Below are positions 1 through 4,537 of a DNA stretch of 5,717 nucleotides, piece by piece. Below the pieces are notes generated by a model. It was given only the letters and a program-made list of their open reading frames with translations, was not told the origin of the DNA and made no database searches. Made by a program: the position numbers and the translations under genes. Source of the DNA: Fervidobacterium sp. (GTDB taxonomy: Bacteria; Thermotogota; Thermotogae; Thermotogales; Fervidobacteriaceae); assembly GCA_003526765.1 (NCBI GenBank), contig DPXZ01000093.1:1-5717 (forward strand), given 5' to 3'. Each line of letters starts with the position of its first letter. The stretch's first letter is position 1.

Positions 1-50
1 ATTCTCACCGGTCTTCCCTACAGCATGTAAGGGGAGGTATTATTTTTCTC
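1..50 (-). promoter_or_regulatory. Cobalamin (vitamin B12) riboswitch, 5' part only, cut by window edge
   Basis: Read on the minus strand, positions 19 to 1 give AGGGAAGACCGGTGAGAAT, which closely matches the most conserved 5' block of cobalamin riboswitches (GGGAA, then a CCGG stem strand, then the UGARAAU loop, normally followed by CCGG and the B12 box). Just upstream, CCC-T-TACA and TGTA-GGG (about 34-17) can pair as the hairpin that precedes GGGAA in this family. A strong promoter ends 11 bases before the element, as expected for a 5' leader. The pairing CCGG strand and the CCGCCACTG-like B12 box would lie beyond the left edge, so the aptamer cannot be verified here. Such elements repress cobalamin transport or synthesis genes, or B12-independent isozymes, when adenosylcobalamin is abundant. 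The regulated gene is not visible. The element reads away from the feo genes. Confidence 0.72.
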
Positions 51-61
51 TTTTCAAATTT

Positions 62-90
62 ATTATACTATGCTCAAGCCGATTTGGCAA
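62..90 (-). promoter_or_regulatory. Sigma-70-type promoter driving the B12 riboswitch transcript
   Basis: On the minus strand TTGCCA (90-85) is followed after exactly 17 bases by a perfect TATAAT (67-62). Transcription would start near position 55, leaving a short A-rich leader before the riboswitch hairpin. It lies between the end of the feo-operon membrane gene (113) and the riboswitch, so the B12-controlled unit has its own promoter although no terminator separates it from the feo operon. Confidence 0.75.
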
Positions 91-112
91 CAAGACTCGT
101 ATCGTCCATTCG

Positions 113-499
113 TCATCCAATGTCTTTCTTTTCAGGTCTTATCGCATTTTTTCTCAGTCGATATATGTTGTATGAACTGTATACACCCAAAGACATCAGT
201 AATATATCTGAAATCTTCAAATTCATTACCTCCTCACCTATTATCAAATTAACGAGTGAGAAGAGGAATGATGCAAGGATGTAACCAGAAGTTATGGCTA
301 TGAGTATACTGCCAACGTATATGTGCGCTATTCTGTATGAATAAGATGGCTTTCCAAATTCTCTGAACCCTAAGAGAAATACCGTTGAAAAGACGAAGAT
401 TATGATGCCGAAGATCAAATCACCTTCAAATATATAGCATGCACCAATTGTCAACGACGCAACTAACATAACCCATAGTTGTATAGTTACAGATTTCAT
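113..499 (-). CDS. Small four-helix membrane protein of unknown function, coupled to feoB
   Basis: A 128-residue protein that I do not recognise. It is very hydrophobic, with four likely membrane helices at about residues 7-24, 28-45, 60-87 and 97-111. Charges fit the positive-inside rule: the loop between helices 2 and 3 carries R46, K50 and R56 and the tail is rich in K/R, while the loops after helices 1 and 3 are acidic (EGD, GEE). This predicts both ends in the cytoplasm. There is no signal peptide, metal-binding cluster or catalytic motif. Its ATG overlaps the feoB TGA by four bases (ATGA at 499-496), and AAGGGTGA at 511-504 is a well-spaced ribosome binding site, so it should be translated in step with feoB. 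By position it may assist iron uptake, but nothing in the sequence shows this; it does not resemble FeoC, which is a small soluble winged-helix protein. Confidence 0.8.
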   Translation of the reverse strand: MKSVTIQLWVMLVASLTIGACYIFEGDLIFGIIIFVFSTVFLLGFREFGKPSYSYRIAHIYVGSILIAITSGYILASFLFSLVNLIIGEEVMNLKISDILLMSLGVYSSYNIYRLRKNAIRPEKKDIG

Positions 500-2409
500 A
501 CAATCACCCTTCCAACGATCGATACTAACAATGCAAGGATATACGATATCGACAAGCTGTAGACAACCGAGATTACTGGATATTTTAAACTGTTGGTCTC
601 ACTCTTAATTGCAGCAAGCGTTGCAAAACAGGGTATGTAACCAAGTATGAATACCATCAATGCACTAGCTGCGACTGGATCAAGAACGATATTGCCAACT
701 CCACCGTAGAACTGTGCAAACGAAGAAACGATGATTTCCTTAGCCACACTACCAAATATTAATGCTGATACTGTTTGCCATTGAAATCCAAGTGGTGCGA
801 AAATGAATTGTAATCCTTTACCGATCATGGCAGCAAAACTGTTTTCAACGTTCGTTGGATCAGGAAAATAGATCAGCACCCAAACGACGACACTCGCTAC
901 AAGAATTATCGTACCTGCCTTTTGCAGGAAATGCTTTCCTCTGTTCCACATGTATGTCGCTACATTACTTAAACTTGGAAATCTGTACCTTGGAAGTTCC
1001 ATCACAAGTGGAATCGATTCGCCCTTCATGACAATCTTGTTTATGATTCTCGCCGATAGTGCAGTCAAAGCAATGCTCAAAAGGTACATGACAAAGAATG
1101 CCTCTGCCCTGTGATTTGGGAATGCGATTCCTATGATCATGAGATAGACAGGTATCCTCGCACTACAACTCACGAACGGAGATACTAGTATCGTTGTTAC
1201 CCTCTCACGTTCGTCGGTTAATCCACGTGCAGCCATCACACTGCTAACATTACAACCGAACCCAAGAAGCAAAGTCATGAAAGAACGACCGGTGAGTTTC
1301 AGACTGTACATTGCCCTGTCCATCAAGAATGCAATGCGCGGGAGATATCCACTTTCTTCCATGATGCCAAGTGCAAAAAAGAGTGCAAATATACTTGGGA
1401 TGAATGAAATGACACTCCCAACACCGTTTATGATTCCCTGAGAAATGAGTGAGGTAAATATACTGTTACTCCCAATCAAATCCGTCAGCTTTTGAAATCC
1501 TACCTCAATTAGTCCTACAAGTGGTTCTGATGCCTTGAATGTGAAATTGAATGCAAGATACATGAGTGCAAAGAATATGGGAATGCCTATGTACTTATGA
1601 GTAAAGACGTGGTCTATCGCTTCCATCGAAGTTATTGCACTCTCACTATTGCTCATCGCCCTATTTAGTACGTTCGTGACGTAGTCGTATCGTCGTTTCG
1701 CAATTTTGATGGCCAAATCCGACATGTTACTTGGAAGTACCGATGTAGGTTCCACATCTTTCTTAAGAAGTTCCATGGCAAATTTGTCGCCCTCTACGAG
1801 CTTGAGTGATAGGAATCTCTTGTTGTATGTATCTTCGAAATATCGTTCGAATTCTGCCACTTTATTTTCTATTTCTGGACCATAGTCGAGCAGTTTCGGC
1901 CTGTTTGGTTTTCTAAACGTTGCCAAGATCGTATCCATCAACTCCGTTATGCCCTCTCCAGTGTGAGCCGATGTAAGTACAACAGGTACACGAAGATATG
2001 ACTCCAGAGAACTCTTGTCAAATTTTATGCCATTCTTTTTAGCTTCATCAATTGCATTGAAAACCGCTATGACGTTCAAATTCAATTCCAATGTTTCCAA
2101 CAATAGATACATACCTTGCTCTGGGCTCATACTATCGATTACTACGATGGTTACGTTTGGTGGGGAATAGAGAAGAAAATCTCGAGTTACTTTCTCATCT
2201 AACGAAGTGGCAGATAGGGTATATAATCCGGGTAGATCTATGAAATGTAACGTCTGTTCTTTATAACTTGTTGCTCCCTCGATCCTTGTTACAGTGACAC
2301 CGGGCCAATTTGCTACATACTGTCTTGCACCGACCAATTTGTTGAAGAGGCTTGTCTTACCAACATTCGGATTTCCAACGAGTCCAACTGTGATGACCAA
2401 TCTATTCAC
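496..2409 (-). CDS. feoB: Ferrous iron transport protein B (FeoB)
   Basis: Inner-membrane Fe(II) transporter with an N-terminal G domain. G motifs are all present: GNPNVGKT at 12-19 (G1), a threonine-bearing switch near 38-41, DLPG at 58-61 (G3), NAID at 118-121 (G4, more often NMID) and SAHTGEG at 147-153 (G5). A helical spacer domain spans about 170-265, followed by the membrane part with both Gate regions: ESGYLPRIAFLMDR (352-365), GFGCN (C386) and PFVSCSARIPVY (C415), and a late PCFATL with C594. At 637 residues it is shorter than the E. coli protein and has no Cys-rich C-terminal tail. The GTG at 2409 is the longest possible start because TAG precedes it directly. A TTG at 2400 is a serious rival, since AGGTGA (2411-2406) is ideally spaced for it; that would remove three residues. 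It follows feoA by 54 bases. One oddity is GCNVSS where GCNVPA is usual. Confidence 0.98.
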   Translation of the reverse strand: MNRLVITVGLVGNPNVGKTSLFNKLVGARQYVANWPGVTVTRIEGATSYKEQTLHFIDLPGLYTLSATSLDEKVTRDFLLYSPPNVTIVVIDSMSPEQGMYLLLETLELNLNVIAVFNAIDEAKKNGIKFDKSSLESYLRVPVVLTSAHTGEGITELMDTILATFRKPNRPKLLDYGPEIENKVAEFERYFEDTYNKRFLSLKLVEGDKFAMELLKKDVEPTSVLPSNMSDLAIKIAKRRYDYVTNVLNRAMSNSESAITSMEAIDHVFTHKYIGIPIFFALMYLAFNFTFKASEPLVGLIEVGFQKLTDLIGSNSIFTSLISQGIINGVGSVISFIPSIFALFFALGIMEESGYLPRIAFLMDRAMYSLKLTGRSFMTLLLGFGCNVSSVMAARGLTDERERVTTILVSPFVSCSARIPVYLMIIGIAFPNHRAEAFFVMYLLSIALTALSARIINKIVMKGESIPLVMELPRYRFPSLSNVATYMWNRGKHFLQKAGTIILVASVVVWVLIYFPDPTNVENSFAAMIGKGLQFIFAPLGFQWQTVSALIFGSVAKEIIVSSFAQFYGGVGNIVLDPVAASALMVFILGYIPCFATLAAIKSETNSLKYPVISVVYSLSISYILALLVSIVGRVIV

Positions 2410-2467
2410 CTACCAATTCAGCTTTTTGTAGAGTCACTATCGTCGACTTATCCAACCCAAGAATCAT
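2402..2467 (-). other. 21-codon micro-ORF bridging feoA and feoB
   Basis: An open frame beginning MILGLDKSTIVTLQ and ending ELVGE fills the whole gap between feoA and feoB. Its ATG overlaps the feoA stop as ATGA (2467-2464), and its TAG (2404-2402) falls inside the first codons of feoB, one base before the alternative TTG start. It has no ribosome binding site of its own, so any translation would come from ribosomes finishing feoA. It could be a coupling device carrying ribosomes to feoB, or chance. It shows no recognisable domain. Confidence 0.25.
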
Positions 2468-2934
2468 CCAGCATTCTTAATTTCAGGACTACGCTCTTGC
2501 TTGCACGGTACCACGTAGATTTTTCTTAACTTGCCAAATCCCACATCGTGAACGCCATTTGCAGTTTTCACTCTTCTATCGTCGAGAAGTTGTACAATTG
2601 CTCCTTCAATTATCCCAAGTCTAGACAGATTCATCCTCGCAATTTTTCCACTTTCGATGTGTTCGACTTTGTAACTTCCCGGGCTAACAAATGTCAGTGG
2701 GAGAGGGGAGTCTTCTGAGACTTGAACTTCTATGAGCTCTGCTTCTGAGTTTCGAAGCGAGATTACTTTATTGAACACTCGATACATCCTCGGATCGCCC
2801 ATAGGTGCACTTTTCAAGACTTCTATCTTGATACCAGGAAGCACACCGATACCTCTCAGCCGTGGAGTTATATCCGACTCTTCAATATGCAAGACTTCAA
2901 CTTGTGCTCCAATAGGTGCTTCAGATAATTTCAA
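2464..2934 (-). CDS. feoA: Tandem two-domain FeoA, ferrous iron transport accessory protein
   Basis: A 156-residue cytoplasmic protein, about twice the usual FeoA length of 75-85, made of two SH3-like FeoA domains. Domain 1 (about 1-72) is canonical: an LSEAPIGA start, RLRGIGVLPG at 25-34, APMGDP at 43-48, and a closing strand that ends in AELIEV. Domain 2 (about 81-143) keeps the fold signature (SRLGIIEGA at 104-112, GFGKLRKIYV at the end) but has lost the APxGDP loop, so it is more diverged. A short polar tail contains the only cysteine (C144). FeoA proteins are thought to bind FeoB and adjust its GTPase or assembly; here two copies would be delivered in fixed ratio. The start is TTG at 2934, forced by an in-frame TGA three codons upstream; GGGAG at 2949-2945 lies about ten bases before it. 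A different-frame ATGATG (encoding MMALEII) overlaps the start. First gene of the feo operon. Confidence 0.95.
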   Translation of the reverse strand: MKLSEAPIGAQVEVLHIEESDITPRLRGIGVLPGIKIEVLKSAPMGDPRMYRVFNKVISLRNSEAELIEVQVSEDSPLPLTFVSPGSYKVEHIESGKIARMNLSRLGIIEGAIVQLLDDRRVKTANGVHDVGFGKLRKIYVVPCKQERSPEIKNAG

Positions 2935-2969
2935 GTGCCATCATCTCCCAGAAAGTGTTTTCGACTTCT

Positions 2970-2992
2970 TTGCTATTGAGACTCAATCGCAA
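2970..2992. promoter_or_regulatory. 23-bp near-perfect palindrome, candidate operator of the feo operon
   Basis: The plus strand reads TTGCTATTGAG, a central A at 2981, then CTCAATCGCAA. The 11-base arms match their reverse complements at all but one position (T/G, fifth base). Given the promoter at 3003-3030, the site covers roughly +4 to +26 of the feo transcript, where a bound repressor would block initiation or early elongation. An iron-responsive Fur- or DtxR-family regulator is the natural guess, but the sequence does not clearly match the classical Fur (GATAATGATAATCATTATC) or DtxR consensus. As RNA it could instead form a 5' hairpin, though the centre leaves little room for a loop. 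Confidence 0.6.
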
Positions 2993-3002
2993 TTGCATAA
3001 CA

Positions 3003-3030
3003 ATTATACTTCAGATGTGCAAAAAGTCAA
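3003..3030 (-). promoter_or_regulatory. Sigma-70-type promoter of the feo operon
   Basis: On the minus strand TTGACT (3030-3025) and a perfect TATAAT (3008-3003) are separated by 16 bases. Transcription should start near 2996, giving a leader of about 60 bases before feoA that contains the 23-bp palindrome. Confidence 0.8.
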
Positions 3031-3034
3031 CGAT

Positions 3035-3094
3035 ACTTGTGAAGTTATTAGCAAATTAGAGTAGTTGAGCATTTCTGATTTTTACTTGACAAGT
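3035..3094. repeat. Two related palindromic 11-mers, ACTTGNNAAGT
   Basis: ACTTGTGAAGT at 3035-3045 and ACTTGACAAGT at 3084-3094 share nine of eleven bases and lie 49 bases apart. The second is a perfect palindrome around position 3089 and overlaps the glnA -35 box; the first lies just upstream of the feo -35 box. They could be paired operator half-sites between the divergent promoters, but such short repeats can arise by chance in A+T-rich DNA. Confidence 0.25.
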
Positions 3095-3114
3095 GCAAAT
3101 TCTGGTAATAAAGT
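3086..3114 (+). promoter_or_regulatory. Sigma-70-type promoter of glnA
   Basis: A perfect -35 box TTGACA (3086-3091) is followed after 17 bases by TAAAGT (3109-3114), a four-of-six match to TATAAT. Transcription would begin near 3121, leaving a leader of about 80 bases. I see no glutamine riboswitch and no clear GlnR/TnrA box (TGTNAN7TNACA) in that leader. Confidence 0.65.
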
Positions 3115-3185
3115 ATTGATATATTGAAAAATTGCTCTGTTTAATGTGTTTACTCACGAAATTGTAGATATGCTGACTTTTCATA

Positions 3186-3192
3186 AGGGGGG
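3186..3192 (+). promoter_or_regulatory. Ribosome binding site of glnA (decides the start)
   Basis: AGGGGGG lies eight bases before the ATG at 3201. An in-frame GTG at 3195 would extend the protein by two residues but is only two bases from this site, so the ATG is preferred. Confidence 0.8.
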
Positions 3193-3200
3193 AAGTGCAT

Positions 3201-4520
3201 ATGGATAAAGAGCAGCTTTTTACTTTCTTAAAGGAAAACAAGGTCAAGTTCATAAGGCTCCAATTTACTGACATCAACGGAACGATGAAGAACATCGAAA
3301 TACCGGCTGATGAGGCGGATAATCTTTTGGAAAATGGCGTTATGTTCGATGGTTCTTCTGTGGAAGGCTTCGCTAGGCAACATGAATCTGATATGTACTT
3401 GAAGCCGGATCTACGTACCTTGGCAATGCTTCCGTGGACTTTCGAAGGTTATAGAAGTGCAAGGATCATCTGCGATGTGTACGAAGATTACAATACACCA
3501 TTTGCAGGAGATCCGAGGTTTGTTATGAAGTCGGTTCAAGAAAAGGCGAGGACTTTAGGATTTATACCGTATGCAGGTCCGGAAGTTGAGTTCTTCATAT
3601 TGCCAAAAAGAGATGGAAGACCTGCCTTTGAGTTTTTGGATAATGGTAGTTATTTCGATTTGTTACCTGTTGATATTGCAGAGCATATGAGGACGGAAGT
3701 TTCAGTACACCTTGAAGAAATGGGTATAGATGTGGAGACTACTCATCATGAAGTTGCACCGCCTCAGCACGAGGTAGACTTTCGATATGCAGAACCAGTT
3801 ACATCTGCGGATAATGTGCAGACTGTAAAGCTGGTTATAAAGACGTTGGCTATCAGGAATAATCTCTATGCTACGTTCATGCCCAAACCATTTTTTGGTA
3901 TCAACGGAAGTGGTATGCACGTTCATATGAGTCTTTTCACGTTCGATGGTAGAAATGCGTTCTATGATTCAGATGCACCAGATGGCATATCTCAGGTTAT
4001 GAAATGGTTTATCGGTGGTCTAATTACTCACGCAAGGGAGTTCACGGCAATAACGAATCCGACTGTAAATAGTTACAAGAGGCTTGTGCCAGGTTACGAA
4101 GCACCCGTGAATATCGCTTGGAGTAAGGGAAACAGAACGGCACTCATAAGGGTACCAAAGGCAAGGGCAAACTCAACAAGGTTGGAGTATCGGGCACCTG
4201 ATCCGTCTTGTAACCCTTATCTTGCATTTGCCGTTATGCTTGCAGCGGGACTCGATGGAATAGAGAAAAAGATAGATCCACCAACTCCTGTTGGTGAGAA
4301 TATATATCGCATGAGCGAGAGCGAAAAGCAACAAAGGGGCATCAAGAAGTTGCCTGCCAATTTGAAAGAGGCGCTCGCAGAAGCTGAGAAAAGTGAACTT
4401 GTGAGAAGTGTACTGGGAGAACAAATAATGGAGAAGTTCATGATGCTTAAGGAACGTGAATGGTGGGAATATGTAACCAACGTCACAGAATGGGAGAGAA
4501 GAAAATACGAAAACATATGA
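3201..4520 (+). CDS. glnA: Glutamine synthetase, class I-alpha
   Basis: Forms glutamine from glutamate, ammonia and ATP; a cytoplasmic dodecamer and the main entry of ammonia into metabolism. The 439-residue chain is full length for the alpha subclass. Visible family landmarks: FDGSS (49-53), R59 and ESDMYL beside the glutamine-feedback region, metal ligands in GPEVEFF (E128, E130), HHEVAP...QHEVDF (E184, E191), NGSGMHVH (235-242, metal and ammonia/glutamate site), NPTVNSYKRLVPGYEAP (286-302, including the E300 flap residue), the ATP-binding R312 region and RLEYRAPDP (R331). The adenylylation tyrosine motif NLYDLP of the beta subclass is absent (MSESEKQQRGIKKLP instead), so control is probably by feedback and transcription rather than by GlnE. 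A small oddity is APPQHE where APGQHE or APSQHE is usual. The start was set by the ribosome binding site. It is probably co-transcribed with the radical SAM gene that follows. Confidence 0.98.
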   Translation: MDKEQLFTFLKENKVKFIRLQFTDINGTMKNIEIPADEADNLLENGVMFDGSSVEGFARQHESDMYLKPDLRTLAMLPWTFEGYRSARIICDVYEDYNTPFAGDPRFVMKSVQEKARTLGFIPYAGPEVEFFILPKRDGRPAFEFLDNGSYFDLLPVDIAEHMRTEVSVHLEEMGIDVETTHHEVAPPQHEVDFRYAEPVTSADNVQTVKLVIKTLAIRNNLYATFMPKPFFGINGSGMHVHMSLFTFDGRNAFYDSDAPDGISQVMKWFIGGLITHAREFTAITNPTVNSYKRLVPGYEAPVNIAWSKGNRTALIRVPKARANSTRLEYRAPDPSCNPYLAFAVMLAAGLDGIEKKIDPPTPVGENIYRMSESEKQQRGIKKLPANLKEALAEAEKSELVRSVLGEQIMEKFMMLKEREWWEYVTNVTEWERRKYENI

Positions 4521-4537
4521 AACTTACGAGTATTTGA
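4517..4537 (+). other. Six-codon micro-ORF bridging glnA and the ygiQ-like gene
   Basis: ATG at 4517 overlaps the glnA stop as ATGA; the frame encodes MKLTSI and ends in TGA at 4535-4537, overlapping the TTG start of the next gene as TTGA. Both ends therefore touch a neighbouring reading frame. With weak ribosome-binding sequence before the TTG, ribosomes ending here could restart on the downstream gene. It is short enough to be chance. Confidence 0.2.

Noticed and set aside
16..50. Plus-strand terminator: CCCTACAGCATGTAAGGG followed by a T-rich run
   Set aside because: The hairpin is more simply explained as the stem of the minus-strand riboswitch, the T-run starts several bases after the stem, and no plus-strand gene is seen before it.
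63..116. 17-codon minus-strand frame MTNGRYESCCQIGLSIV overlapping the stop of the membrane protein gene
   Set aside because: It runs into the B12 promoter and leads to no downstream gene start; probably chance use of an ATGA overlap.
2732..3064. 110-codon plus-strand frame overlapping feoA and its promoter
   Set aside because: It is antisense to the clear FeoA coding region and runs through the feo promoter and palindrome; there is no family resemblance.
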